Source: Luteimonas huabeiensis HB2 (GTDB lineage Bacteria > Pseudomonadota > Gammaproteobacteria > Xanthomonadales > Xanthomonadaceae). From it: 64,000 nt of DNA. Positions 44,183-55,440 of the stretch are shown here, piece after piece. A program made the translations under genes and the position numbers. Each line of letters opens with the position of its first letter. Position 1 is the first letter of the stretch. The stretch covers positions 1 through 64,000 of the forward strand of contig NZ_JAAN01000041.1 in the NCBI RefSeq assembly GCF_000559025.1. Direction: 5' to 3'. Under the pieces are notes generated by a model. It was not told where the DNA came from, ran no database searches, and worked only from the letters and a program-made list of their open reading frames with translations.

Positions 44183-45517
44183 TTACGGCTGTTCGCCGGA
44201 CCGCGAGCGCGCCCACGCGCGGGTCTGGCGCGGGTCGTGGCGGACCAGGCCGCCCGCCTCGATCGCGCGCGGCAGGGCGGCGGGATCGGCGCCCTTGAGA
44301 TGGACGTCGAGGAACGCGCGCGACGCCGCGGCGATGGCGCCGGCGACCGCCGGCGGGTCGGCGTCGCCGAAATGCGCCTCCAGCCCCTCGCCCGCCATCA
44401 GCAGCGGCAGATCGGTGAACGACATGTGCCGCGTGCCCGGCACCCTCACCCGCAGCACGTCCGGCGACAGGCCCGCGGCCTCCCAGCGCTCGTAGGCGTA
44501 GTCGTTCGGGTTGAAGCCGGCCTCCGACGGCAGGCCGTCGTACATCGGGAAGCGCACCCAGTCGCCCAGCATCAGCAGCAGCGGCCGCTGCAGGTCGGCA
44601 TCGAACAGTTCCGGGTCGAAGTTGAGCCCGTCGAGGCTGATCGCGGCGCGGCAGGCCGGCAGGCGCCGGCAGGCCGAGGCCGCGGTGGAGCCGCCGAAGG
44701 ACATGCCCGCGATCGCCAGCCGCCCGGCGTCCGCGGCCGCCAGCACCGGCCGCACCGGCGCGGGCACGTCGCCGGCCTGCAGCGCGCGCACCGCGAACAG
44801 CACGTCGTCGCGCCAGACCTCCACGCTCGCGCCGAGGCGGCTGCCCGCCAGCGCCTCGCCGTAGCCGTCGATCAGGCGCGCGCGCGCCGCATGCGCCGAC
44901 GCGCTGTGGAAGGCGTGGCGCCATGCCAGGAATTCCGGCTTCTCCGCCGCCATGTTGGTCGGCACCAGGCGGCCGTCGGCCAGCCGCACGTCGGCCGAAT
45001 CGCCGGGATGCCCGAGCGCGACCACCACGTAGCCGTGGCTGGCCAGCGCTCCGGCCAGGGCGGTGTTCTGCAGCGGATACGAGTAGAACCCGTGGCTGAG
45101 GACCACCAGCGGAAAGCGCGACGCCGCCTGCGCGGGCGCGGCGCCCTCGGTGTCCGGCGCGCGGCAGCCGCCGAGCGCGGCGACCGATTCGGGCGCGTAG
45201 CGGAGGTTGCGCGCCAGCGCCGGCAGCTGCACTTCGGCCTCCGCCGGCGAGAGATAGGCGCGCCCCGCACCGGCGGCCTCGGCGGGGTACCAGACCGCGG
45301 CCGGCAGCGTCCGCGGTACGTCCGCCGCCTCGCCGCCCAGGCCGCGCCGCGCATCGTCGGTCAGCTCGAAACGCTGGAAGCCGACCGGGTGCGGGCCGTC
45401 GGGCGCGGGCAGCGCGCAGGCCGCGGCGATGCCCGGCCAGGCCAGCGCGGCGAGCAGGAAGCGCCGGAAGGCAGGCGCGATGCGGCGCACGAGCCGCCGG
45501 GAAGGAAGCGCGTTCAC
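44183..45517 (-). CDS. Secreted alpha/beta-hydrolase of the PAF-acetylhydrolase-like type
   Basis: The product is 444 residues long. An Arg-rich n-region and hydrophobic core (FLLAALAWPGIAAA) form an export signal followed by a cysteine. The catalytic domain shows VLSHGFYSYP (oxyanion), the nucleophile elbow GMSFGGS, ISLDG with an acid residue, and VPGTRHMSF with the His. This resembles the platelet-activating-factor acetylhydrolase/dienelactone group. The GTG start is fixed by a GTGA overlap with the AMP nucleosidase stop. Substrate is unknown; a short-chain ester is likely. Confidence 0.75.
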   Translation of the reverse strand: MNALPSRRLVRRIAPAFRRFLLAALAWPGIAAACALPAPDGPHPVGFQRFELTDDARRGLGGEAADVPRTLPAAVWYPAEAAGAGRAYLSPAEAEVQLPALARNLRYAPESVAALGGCRAPDTEGAAPAQAASRFPLVVLSHGFYSYPLQNTALAGALASHGYVVVALGHPGDSADVRLADGRLVPTNMAAEKPEFLAWRHAFHSASAHAARARLIDGYGEALAGSRLGASVEVWRDDVLFAVRALQAGDVPAPVRPVLAAADAGRLAIAGMSFGGSTAASACRRLPACRAAISLDGLNFDPELFDADLQRPLLLMLGDWVRFPMYDGLPSEAGFNPNDYAYERWEAAGLSPDVLRVRVPGTRHMSFTDLPLLMAGEGLEAHFGDADPPAVAGAIAAASRAFLDVHLKGADPAALPRAIEAGGLVRHDPRQTRAWARSRSGEQP

Positions 45518-46290
45518 TCGTCGAAGCGCAGGTGCTTGACCGACTTGCCGTGGCGGCGGATCAGGCGCAGCGCCTCGATGCCGATCTGGATGTGGTTCTC
45601 GACGAACTCCGCGCTCACCCGCGCGTCGCTGGCCTCGGTCTTGACCCCCTCGGGCACCATCGGCTGGTCGGAAACCAGCAGCAGCGCGCCGCTGGGAATG
45701 CGGTTGGCGAAGCCGGCGGCGAAGATCGTCGCGGTTTCCATGTCGATGGCCATGCAGCGCAGCCGCCGCAGGTACGCCTTGAAGTCGTCGTCGTGCTCCC
45801 AGACCCGGCGGTTGGTGGTGTAGACGGTGCCGGTCCAGTAGTCGTGGCCGAGGTCGCGGATCATCGTGGACACCGCGCGCTGCAGCGCGAAGGCCGGCAG
45901 CGCCGGCACCTCCGGCGGCAGGTAGTCGTTGCTGGTGCCGTCGCCGCGGATGGCGGCGATCGGCAGGATCAGGTCGCCGAGCCGGTTCTTGCGCTTGAGC
46001 CCGCCGCACTTGCCCAGGAACAGCACCGCCTTGGGCCGGATCGCCGACAGCAGGTCCATCATCGTGGCCGCGTTCGGGCTGCCCATGCCGAAGTTGATCA
46101 TGGTGATGCCGTCGGCGGTGGCGCTGGGCATGGGCCGGTCCACGCCGACGATCTCGGCGCCGGTCATGCGCGCGAAATGGGCCAGGTAACCGCCGAAGTT
46201 GGTCAGCAGCACGTGTTCGCCGAAGGCCTCCAGCGGCACGCCGGTATAGCGCGGCAGCCAGTTCTCGACGATCTGCGCCTTGTCTTTCAT
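45514..46290 (-). CDS. amn: AMP nucleosidase (short form)
   Basis: The product is 258 residues long. It corresponds to the C-terminal catalytic half of Escherichia coli Amn, a nucleoside-phosphorylase fold. Signatures are INFGMGSPNAATMMD, LFLGKCGGL, the Glu in AIDMETATIFAAGF, and LLLVSDQPMVPEG. The enzyme hydrolyses AMP to adenine and ribose-5-phosphate. Short forms lacking the regulatory N-domain are common in Xanthomonads. The gene is translationally coupled to a secreted hydrolase with no obvious link. Confidence 0.88.
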   Translation of the reverse strand: MKDKAQIVENWLPRYTGVPLEAFGEHVLLTNFGGYLAHFARMTGAEIVGVDRPMPSATADGITMINFGMGSPNAATMMDLLSAIRPKAVLFLGKCGGLKRKNRLGDLILPIAAIRGDGTSNDYLPPEVPALPAFALQRAVSTMIRDLGHDYWTGTVYTTNRRVWEHDDDFKAYLRRLRCMAIDMETATIFAAGFANRIPSGALLLVSDQPMVPEGVKTEASDARVSAEFVENHIQIGIEALRLIRRHGKSVKHLRFDE

Positions 46291-46395
46291 GCATCCTCCT
46301 GTCGTTGCGCCGTCATTCTAGGACGGCCATGCCTTGGCAGCGCGGCCGCGAACGGCTAGCGTGTAGCGGCACACCGCCGTACCGGGGAACCTTCG

Positions 46396-47825
<1,430 letters not shown>

Positions 47826-47829
<4 letters not shown>

Positions 47830-49118
47830 GCCGCCGCGGCCTCCACCGCCTCGCCGCCACGGCGCTCGCGCTGCTGGCGCTGCCGGCCCTGGCCCAGGAC
47901 GTGCTGATCCGCGGCGCCACCGTGCACACCGCCGGCCCGCGCGGCACGCTGCAGAACACCGACGTGCTGGTGCGCGGCGGCCGCATCGCCGAGGTCGGCG
48001 CCGGGCTGTCCGCCGCGGGCGCGGCGGTGGTCGAGGCGCGCGGCCGGCCGCTGACGCCGGCCCTGTTCGGCGGCATCAACGGGCTCGGCATCGAGGAAGT
48101 CTCGGGCGAGAGCAGCACCCGCGACGGCAGCCTCGCGCTCGGCGACGGCGCCAAGCACATGGTGGTGCGCCCGGAATTCGACGTCACCCTGGCCTACAAC
48201 CCGGACTCGGTGCTGATCCCGGTGGCGACGATGGAAGGGGTGGGCTTCGGCCTGCTCAGCGCCGGGGCCACCGCCGGCGGCTCGATCCTCGCCGGCCAGG
48301 GCGCGCCGGTGCGCCTGGACGGCGGCCTCGACCCGGCCGGGCCGAAGGTGCTGTTCCTGCAGCTGGGCGCGCGCGGCGCGTCGCTGACCGGCGATTCGCG
48401 CGCCGCGCAGTGGATGCTGCTCGACCAGTTGATCGACGAGGCGCGCGGGCGCATCCCGGCCGGCTCCCACGTCGCCCTGCTCACGCCGGCCGGCCGCACC
48501 GCGCTGGCGCGCTACCTCGACGGCCAGGGCCTGGTGCTGGCCTCGGTGGACCGCGCCGCCGACATCCGCCAGCTGCTGCGCTGGGCGCGCCGCCACGGCG
48601 TGCGGCTGGCGATCGCCGGCGGTGCGGAGGCCTGGCGGGTGGCGCCGGAGCTGGCCGCGGCGCAGGTGCCGGTGTTCGTCGATCCGCTCGACAACCTGCC
48701 GGCCAGCTTCGACCAGTTGCACGCCACGCTGGAGAACGCCGCGCGGCTGCGCGCGGCCGGGGTGGCGGTCTCGTTCGCGCAGGCCAGCGATGCCGCCCAC
48801 AACGCGCGCAAGCTGCGCCAGCTGGCCGGCAACGCCGTCGCCCACGGCCTGCCCTGGGACGACGCCCTGGCCGGGCTGACCCGGGTACCGGCCGAGACGC
48901 TGGGCCTGGCCGACCTCGGCACGATCGCGCCGGGCCAGCGCGCCGACCTGGTGCTGTGGAGCGGCGACCCGCTGGACGTGGCGCAGTACGCCGAGCAGAC
49001 CTGGCTCGATGGCCGCGCGCTGCCGATGCGTTCGCGCCAGACCGAACTGCGCGACCGCTACCTGCGCGAGGCCGCGCCGCGCGAACGCGGCGGCCTGCCG
49101 CGGGCCTACGCGCGATAG
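47826..49118 (+). CDS. Secreted amidohydrolase-like protein lacking the HxH metal site
   Basis: The product is 430 residues long, with a signal peptide ending LPALAQ. It has the amidohydrolase beta-sandwich ends (VLIRGATVHTAGPRGTLQN, and IAPGQRADLVLWSGDP). At the position where HxH should follow the TPALF turn it reads GGINGLG instead, and no other His cluster replaces it. The barrel is thus metal-free or non-catalytic. It is co-translated with an intact paralogue, which suggests that the two form a heteromer. Similar tandem pairs are seen in Xanthomonadales and Bacteroidetes, to my knowledge without defined function. Confidence 0.8.
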
Positions 49119-49127
49119 CGCCGCGCG

Positions 49128-49171
49128 GGACCGCGCCGGGCGGCGGATATCCGCCGCGCCGGGCGCGGTCC
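49128..49171. terminator. Large bidirectional hairpin between convergent genes
   Basis: GGACCGCGCCGGGCGGCGGA and TCCGCCGCGCCGGGCGCGGTCC form a near-perfect inverted repeat of about 20 bp between the amidohydrolase and czcA stop codons. There is no U-run, but strength and position suit termination from both sides. Confidence 0.55.
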
Positions 49172-49172
49172 G

Positions 49173-52100
49173 CTACGTACCGGGCCGTTGGCCGCCGCGC
49201 CGCGCGCGCGGCGACACCCGCGCGGCGAAGGTCGGCAGCACCACCAGCGTCAGCAAGGTGGCGGTGACCAGGCCGCCGATGACCACCGTGGCCAGCGGCT
49301 TCTGCACCTCCGCGCCGGCGCCGCGCGCCAGCGCCATCGGCAGGAAGCCGACGATGGCCACGGTCGCCGTGGTCAGGACCGCGCGCAGGCGGCCGGCCGC
49401 GCCGTCGATGGCGGCCGCCGCGCCCGGCAGCCCCGCCGCCAGGCGCTCGCCGATGGCCTGCATCAGCACCAGCCCGTTGAGCGTGGCCACGCCCGACACC
49501 GCGATCAGGCCGACCGCGGCCGAGACCGAGAACGGCATGCCGCGCAGCGCCAGCGCCAGCACGCCGCCGACCAGCGCCAGCGGCACGCAGGCGAACACCA
49601 GCGCCGCCTCGCGCAGCGTGCCCAGCGCCATGACCAGCAGCACGCCGATGGTCAGCAGCACCGCCGGGATCACCAGCGACAACCGCGCCTCGGCGCGGCG
49701 CAGGTTCTCGTACTGGCCGCCCCAGGCCAGGCGCGCGCCGACCGGCAGCGCGACGTCGGCCACCGCCGCCTGCGCCTCGGCGACGAAGCCGCCGAGATCG
49801 CGGCCGCGCACGTTGGCCTGCACCACCAGGCGCCGGCTGCCGTCCTCGCGGCCGATCTGGTTCGGGCCTTCGGCCACCGTCAGCCGCGCCACCGACGCCA
49901 GCGGCACGCCGGTGCCGTCGGGGGCGACCACCGGCAGCGCGGCGAGGCTGGCCGGATCGTCGCGCAGCGCATCGTCCAGGCGCACCACCACGTCGAAGCG
50001 GCGGTCGCCCTCGAACACCTGCCCGGCCCGGGCGCCGCCGACGCCGGCCGCCAGCGCGCCGGCCACGTCGGCCGCGCTCAGGCCGTAGGCGGCGGCCGCC
50101 GCGCGATCCACCTGCGCGGTCAGCACCGGCAGCCCGGAGACCTGCTCCACGCGCACGTCGGCCGCGCCGGGCACCGCGCGCAGGCGCGCGGCGACCGCCT
50201 CGGCCACGCGCTGCAGCGCATCGAGATCGTCGCCGAAGACCTTGACCGCGACGTCGGTGCGCACGCCGGAGATCAGCTCGTTGAAGCGCAGCTCGATCGG
50301 CTGGCTGAACTCCAGCGCGTTGCCGAGCTGGCCGCCGGCGATAGCCTCGATGCGCGCGACCAGCGCCTCCTTGGACAGGCGCGGGTCCGGCCAGCCGGCG
50401 CGATCGCGCAGCACGATCACCGCATCGGAAATGCTGGCCGGCATCGGGTCCACCGCGGCCTCGGCGGTGCCGGTGCGCGAGAACACGGTCTCGACCTCGG
50501 GCAGGGCGACGATCGCCGCTTCCAGCGCGCGCTGCATCGCCAGCGACTGTTCCAGCGAGGTCGAGGGCACCCGCAGCGCCTGCATCGCGATGTCGCCCTC
50601 GTCGAGCGTCGGCACGAACTCGCGGCCGAGCGAGGCGAACGCCGCCGCGCCGACCGCCAGCGCCGCCAGCGCGCACAGCGCCACCGCGCGCGGCCTGGCC
50701 ACCGCGGCGCGCACCAGCGGCTCCAGCCGCGCCCGCGCGAAGCGCACCGCGCGGGTCTCGTGGCCCTCGTCCCCCGCCTCGCGCGCATCGGCGTGCGCCG
50801 GTTCGGGCGCGCGCAGCAGCAGCGCCGCCAGCGCCGGCACCACCGTGAACGAGAACAGGAACGCGCCGGCGAGGGCCAGCATCACCGTCGCCGCCATCGG
50901 CTGGAAGGTCTTGCCCTCCACGCCTTCCAGCGCCAGCACCGGCGCGAACACCAGCAGGATGATGAGCTGGCCGAACGCGGCCGGCTTCGCCATCGCGCGC
51001 GCCGCCTCGGCCGCCACCGCCAGCCGCTCGCGCGGGCGCAGCGCGCGCCCCAGCTCGGCGCGGCGCGCGCCCAGCCGCAGCAGCGTGGCCTCGACCACGA
51101 TCACCGCGCCGTCCACCAGGATGCCGAAGTCCAGCGCGCCCAGGCTCATCAGGTTGCCGCTGATGCCGAAGCGCTCCATGCCGATCACCGCGAACAGGAA
51201 CGACAGCGGGATCGCCAGCGCCGCGATGGCCGCCGCGCGCAGGTTGCCCAGCAACAGGAACAGCACCGCGATCACCAGCAGCGCGCCCTCGCCCAGGTTG
51301 CGCGCGACGGTGCGGATGGTGGCATCGACCAGCGCGCTGCGGTCGAGCACCGGCTCGGCGACGATGCCGGGCGGCAGCGTCGGCGCGATCGCGGCCAGTC
51401 GCTCGCGCGCGGCGAGCGCGGCGGTGCGGCTGTTGCCGCCGGCGATCATCAGCGCGGTGCCGAGCACCGCCTCGTGGCCGTCGCGGCTGGCCGCGCCCAT
51501 CCGCGGCGCGCGCCCGATCCCGACCTCGGCCACGTCCGCCACCCGCACCACCAGCCCGTCGCGCGCGGCCACCGGCACCTGCGCCAGCTCGTCCACGGTG
51601 CGCACGCGCGCATCCGCGCGCACCACCAGCGCCTCGCCGCCGCGCCGCACGTAGCCGGCGCCGGCCTGCAGGTTGGCGTCTTCGAGCGCCTGCACCAGCG
51701 CGTCCAGGCCCAGGCCCCAGGCCGCCAGGCGCGCGGGGTCGGGGCGCACCGCGTACTCCTTGACGTAGCCGCCGCTGCTGTCCACCCCGGCGATGCCGGG
51801 CGTGCCGCGCATCTGCGGGGTCACGATCCAGTCCTGCACGGTGCGCAGGTAGGTCGCGCGCTCGGCCTCGCCGGCCAGCCGCTCGCCCTCCGGGGTGAGG
51901 TAGCTGCCGTCGGCCTGCCAGCCGGGCGCGCCGTCGCGGGCGACGGCCTCCGGCGCGAACGGCAGGTAATCCACCGTCCACATCAGCACCTCGCCCAGCC
52001 CGGTGGTCGCCGGCGACAGCGCCGGCACCGCGCCTTCGGGCAGGTCCGCCTGCACCTCGCGGATGCGCTCGGCCACCTGCTGGCGGGCGAAGTACAGGTC

Positions 52101-52403
52101 GGTCGCGTCCTCGAACACCGCGGTCACCTGCGAGAAGCCGTTGCGCGACAGCGAACGGGTGCCGACCAGGCCGGGGATGCCCGCCAGCGCGGTCTCCACC
52201 GGGAACGTCACCTCGCGCTCGATCTGCTCCGGCGCGAGCGCGGGCGCGACGGTGTTCACCTGCACCTGGCGGTTGGTGATGTCGGGCACCGCGTCGATCG
52301 GCAGGTGGGCCAGCCGCAGCAGGCCGTAGGCGGCCACCGCCGCCGCGAGCAGGACCGCCGCCCAGGGCGCGCGGACCGACGCATCGATCAGTCTTGCGAG
52401 CAT
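49173..52403 (-). CDS. czcA: Heavy-metal RND efflux pump CzcA
   Basis: The product is 1076 residues long. The transmembrane helix 4 motif LDFGILVDGAVIVVE has the two Asp and Glu of the HME1 (Co/Zn/Cd) branch rather than the Cu/Ag branch. The N-terminus LPIDAVPDITNRQVQVNT is the classic CzcA/CusA start. Two large periplasmic loops and twelve helices are present. It forms the inner-membrane trimer of a tripartite pump exporting divalent cations from the periplasm and cytoplasm. It is last of czcC-czcB-czcA on the minus strand, ten bases after czcB. ATG at 52403 fits MLARLID. Confidence 0.93.
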   Translation of the reverse strand: MLARLIDASVRAPWAAVLLAAAVAAYGLLRLAHLPIDAVPDITNRQVQVNTVAPALAPEQIEREVTFPVETALAGIPGLVGTRSLSRNGFSQVTAVFEDATDLYFARQQVAERIREVQADLPEGAVPALSPATTGLGEVLMWTVDYLPFAPEAVARDGAPGWQADGSYLTPEGERLAGEAERATYLRTVQDWIVTPQMRGTPGIAGVDSSGGYVKEYAVRPDPARLAAWGLGLDALVQALEDANLQAGAGYVRRGGEALVVRADARVRTVDELAQVPVAARDGLVVRVADVAEVGIGRAPRMGAASRDGHEAVLGTALMIAGGNSRTAALAARERLAAIAPTLPPGIVAEPVLDRSALVDATIRTVARNLGEGALLVIAVLFLLLGNLRAAAIAALAIPLSFLFAVIGMERFGISGNLMSLGALDFGILVDGAVIVVEATLLRLGARRAELGRALRPRERLAVAAEAARAMAKPAAFGQLIILLVFAPVLALEGVEGKTFQPMAATVMLALAGAFLFSFTVVPALAALLLRAPEPAHADAREAGDEGHETRAVRFARARLEPLVRAAVARPRAVALCALAALAVGAAAFASLGREFVPTLDEGDIAMQALRVPSTSLEQSLAMQRALEAAIVALPEVETVFSRTGTAEAAVDPMPASISDAVIVLRDRAGWPDPRLSKEALVARIEAIAGGQLGNALEFSQPIELRFNELISGVRTDVAVKVFGDDLDALQRVAEAVAARLRAVPGAADVRVEQVSGLPVLTAQVDRAAAAAYGLSAADVAGALAAGVGGARAGQVFEGDRRFDVVVRLDDALRDDPASLAALPVVAPDGTGVPLASVARLTVAEGPNQIGREDGSRRLVVQANVRGRDLGGFVAEAQAAVADVALPVGARLAWGGQYENLRRAEARLSLVIPAVLLTIGVLLVMALGTLREAALVFACVPLALVGGVLALALRGMPFSVSAAVGLIAVSGVATLNGLVLMQAIGERLAAGLPGAAAAIDGAAGRLRAVLTTATVAIVGFLPMALARGAGAEVQKPLATVVIGGLVTATLLTLVVLPTFAARVSPRARRGGQRPGT

Positions 52404-52413
52404 GCGCGCGTCC

Positions 52414-53586
52414 TCAGTGGCCGTGGTCGGCATCGCCCTTGGCCAGTTCAGCCTTGAGCAGGAAGGCATTGGCGCCGGCGACGCGGTCGTCGCCATCCAG
52501 GCCGCGCAGGATCTCCACGCGGTCGCCGGCGCGGCGCCCGGCCAGCACCGGCACGGCGCGGAAGCCGTCGCCGGTGCGCACGAACACCACCGCGCGCCCG
52601 TCCAGGGTCTGCACCGCCTCGGCGGGCACGCTCAGCGCGCCGCCTGCGTCGAGGCCGGCCAGCAGGCGCCCGCGCACCGGCGTGCCGGCGGCGGGCAATG
52701 CGGCGGGATCGTCGGCGCGGGCGCGGATCTCGGCGCCGCCACCCGCACGCGCGGCCGCGGCCACCCCGGTCACTTCGGCATCGAGCGTGCCGGCCGGCAG
52801 CTCGACGCGGACCCGGTCGCCGGCGCGCAGGCGCTGCGCGAGCGCCGGCGCCGCGGCGAACACCAGCTCGCTGCGCGCCGGGTCGGCGACCTCTGCCAGC
52901 GCCTCGCCGGGCGCGACGAACCGCCCCGGCACCGCGCGCACCGCGCCGACCACGCCGTCGATCGGGCTGCGCACGCGCACCCGGCCATCGGCGTCGGGCG
53001 CGCCGGCCGCGCGCAGGGCCGCGGCCGCGGCGCGCGCGGCGGCCTCGGCGGCGAGCGATCGCGCGCGCGCGGCTTCCACGTCCTGGCGCGCCACGATGCC
53101 CTGCGCGCCCAAGGCCGCATCGCGGCGATAGGCCAGGCGCGCGGCCTCGGCCTCGGCCGCCGCGGCCTCGGCGGCCGCGCGCAGGCCCGCGGCCTCGCCG
53201 CTGGCCAGCGCCACCAGCGCGTCGCCCGCGCGCACGGCGGCGCCCGGCGCGACCAGCACGCGCTCCACGCTGCCGCCGACGCCGGCGGTCGCCACCGCGC
53301 GCGCGCCGGTCGCGGCCTCGACGCGACCGGCGAGTTCCGTCTCCTCGCCGCCGCCGCGCATCGGCGCGACCACCGCGATCCCCGCCGCTTCGATCCGCGC
53401 CGGGTCCAGCGCCAGCGCGTCCGGCGCCGCGTCTTCGTGCGCGTCGCCCGCACCGTCGTCGTGCGCGGTCTCTGCCTGGGCCGGCGCGGGCGCCGCGGTC
53501 CATCGCGCCAGGCCGAAGCCGGCGGCGAACAGCAGGACTGCCAGCGCCGGGACGATCCACCGGCCGCCTCCATGCACCGGGCTCAT
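52414..53586 (-). CDS. czcB: Periplasmic adaptor CzcB
   Basis: The product is 390 residues long. One N-terminal membrane anchor (ALAVLLFAAGFGLARW) is followed by a His/Asp-rich stretch (HDDGAGDAHEDA), which may bind metal. The barrel-sandwich and lipoyl halves (VERVLVAPGAAVRAGDALV and VRSPIDGVVGAV) flank an alanine-rich coiled-coil hairpin. It links CzcA to the outer-membrane channel CzcC. Its start overlaps the czcC stop by four bases. Confidence 0.9.
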   Translation of the reverse strand: MSPVHGGGRWIVPALAVLLFAAGFGLARWTAAPAPAQAETAHDDGAGDAHEDAAPDALALDPARIEAAGIAVVAPMRGGGEETELAGRVEAATGARAVATAGVGGSVERVLVAPGAAVRAGDALVALASGEAAGLRAAAEAAAAEAEAARLAYRRDAALGAQGIVARQDVEAARARSLAAEAAARAAAAALRAAGAPDADGRVRVRSPIDGVVGAVRAVPGRFVAPGEALAEVADPARSELVFAAAPALAQRLRAGDRVRVELPAGTLDAEVTGVAAAARAGGGAEIRARADDPAALPAAGTPVRGRLLAGLDAGGALSVPAEAVQTLDGRAVVFVRTGDGFRAVPVLAGRRAGDRVEILRGLDGDDRVAGANAFLLKAELAKGDADHGH

Positions 53587-54839
53587 GGCGTCGCTCCGAA
53601 CGGGGCGCGCCCTTCCAGCCGCGCGAGGTCGATCTCCGCGCGCGCCCGCTGCAGGCGCGCGTCCACCGCGGCTTCGCGCGCCGCCACCAGCGCGGCGCGC
53701 GCATCGCGCAGTTCCAGCTGGGCGATGCGTCCGGCCTCGAAGCCGGCGCGGCCGAGGCGATAGGCCTCGTCGGCGGCCGCCACTCCGGCGTCCGCCGCCG
53801 CCGTGCGCGCGGCGGCGGACCGCAGCGCGGCCAGCGCCGCTTCGCGCTCGGCCAGCGCCGCCCGGCGCGCATCCTCCAGCCGCGCTTCGGCGGCGGCCGA
53901 TTCCGCGCGCGCGGCATCCAGCGCGCCGCGATTGCGATCCAGCAGCGGCAGGCTGAGCGTCAGGCCGACGTCCCAGGCCGCCTCGGCATCCTCGCGGAAG
54001 CGGCGGCGGCCGACCGTAGCGCCGAGCTGCGGCAACCCGCGCAACCGCGCCACGTCCACCCCGCCGCGCGCCGCGGCCAGCTCGGCCGAGGCGATGCGCA
54101 CGGGAAGCGGCTCGCCGGCGGCGGTAGGCCGCGCCGGCAACGGCTCGCGCTCGAGCAGGTCGTCGGCAACCGCGGTCACCGGCGCGTCCAGCCCGGCGAC
54201 CGCGGCCAATCGCGCGAATGCGCCCTCGCGTGCGGCCCGCGCTTCCGCGTGCCGGGCGCGGGCGGCCTCCACCGCCGCGAGCGCCTGCACCTGCCGCAGG
54301 CGCGGCTCGCGGCCGGCCTCGACCAGCCGCGCCGCGGTCGCCGCGTCCGCCTCGGCCAGCGACAGCGCTTCGGCCGCCAGCGCGTCTCGACGCGCGGCGG
54401 CTTCCGCCTCGGCGCAGGCCAGGGCCAGCCGCGCCGCCGCCGCCCAGCGCGCATCCAGCGCACGCAGCCCGGCGGCGCCGGCGGCGCTGCGCGCCGCCTC
54501 CACGCGCGCGCGGCGCTGCCCCCACAGCTCCAGCGGCTGGGTGATCGCGTAGGTGGTTTCGCGGGCGGCGCCGCCGGCGTAGGGGCCGGAGCCGTCGATC
54601 GCTTCGATCTCGACGGACAGTTCGGGATTGGGCCGCGCCGCGGCCTGGCGGACGCGCGCGTCGGCGGCCGCGCGCAGCGCTTCCGCCTCGCGCAGCACGG
54701 GGGCGCGGTCCAGCGCCTGCAGCAAGGTGTCGTAGCCGGGCGCCGGCGCCGCGCAGGCGCCGCCCGCCCACGCAGCCGCGAGGCACGCGGCCGCGAAGAC
54801 GCCGGCCGCATGCGGCGGCCGGCCGTTTCGATGCTTCAT
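53583..54839 (-). CDS. czcC: Outer-membrane factor CzcC (TolC family)
   Basis: The product is 418 residues long. A signal peptide ends GGACAAPAPG. Two internally similar halves of long Ala/Arg-rich coiled-coil helices are interrupted by beta segments (PNPELSVEIEAIDGSG, and VGLTLSLPLLDRNRG), the TolC-family hallmark. It forms the trimeric exit duct for the CzcBA pump. First gene of the operon, it is preceded by a small His-rich gene 75 bases upstream on the same strand. Confidence 0.88.
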   Translation of the reverse strand: MKHRNGRPPHAAGVFAAACLAAAWAGGACAAPAPGYDTLLQALDRAPVLREAEALRAAADARVRQAAARPNPELSVEIEAIDGSGPYAGGAARETTYAITQPLELWGQRRARVEAARSAAGAAGLRALDARWAAAARLALACAEAEAAARRDALAAEALSLAEADAATAARLVEAGREPRLRQVQALAAVEAARARHAEARAAREGAFARLAAVAGLDAPVTAVADDLLEREPLPARPTAAGEPLPVRIASAELAAARGGVDVARLRGLPQLGATVGRRRFREDAEAAWDVGLTLSLPLLDRNRGALDAARAESAAAEARLEDARRAALAEREAALAALRSAAARTAAADAGVAAADEAYRLGRAGFEAGRIAQLELRDARAALVAAREAAVDARLQRARAEIDLARLEGRAPFGATP

Positions 54840-54914
54840 GTCGGATGTCCCTGGGATCGGATCGGACGCGGTGCGGCGCGCGTCGGCGCACCGCGACCGC
54901 AGCGTGACGATCGA

Positions 54915-55256
54915 TCAATCCCTGGGCGGGCGCTTCAATCCGTCGGGGGCGCGGGACGCGAACAGCGCGGCCTCCGGCCATTGCGGCGCGGCGGCCGGCG
55001 GCAGCGGGGCGCGCAGCGCGGTCCGGGGCGGCGCATGGGAGGCGCCGTGGTGGCAGTGGCCGTGCGCGCAGGCGTCGTCGCCGTGACCGGCCGCGCCCTC
55101 GTCGTCCTGCGACGGCTGCGCGGCGTCGTCGCCGATCGCGTGTGCGGCCGCGTCATCGACCAGGCACACCGCGGCCTCCACCGCGGGCACGACGACCAGC
55201 ATCGCCAGCAACACGGCCAGCAGCATCCTGCGAAGTCGGGTCCACGCGCGGAACAT
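54915..55256 (-). CDS. Small His-rich periplasmic protein, CzcI-like
   Basis: The product is about 113 residues long. An N-terminal signal (MLLAVLLAMLVVVPAVEAA) is followed by an acidic segment and a metal-binding cluster CAHGHCHHGASH. Small proteins of this kind (CzcI, CopL and DUF2946-type) precede metal-efflux operons and tune their expression or bind periplasmic metal. The start at 55256 is preferred because it gives a compact signal peptide; an ATG 20 codons upstream is also open. Function is inferred from location and composition. Confidence 0.65.
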   Translation of the reverse strand: MFRAWTRLRRMLLAVLLAMLVVVPAVEAAVCLVDDAAAHAIGDDAAQPSQDDEGAAGHGDDACAHGHCHHGASHAPPRTALRAPLPPAAAPQWPEAALFASRAPDGLKRPPRD

Positions 55257-55440
55257 GCGATCGTCCGGTCGCCCTGCCTGGCGCGCGCGGAGCGGGCGAA
55301 GCCGCGCGGATGTCATGTCATAACGTCACGCCGAAAGCGCAGCCGCGACACGAACCGCGCGAGGATACCGCCGCCCCACCGGTCGCGGTCAAGCGCTGCT
55401 CGACGCGCCCGTGCGCCCCGCACGCTCTACCATGGGCGTC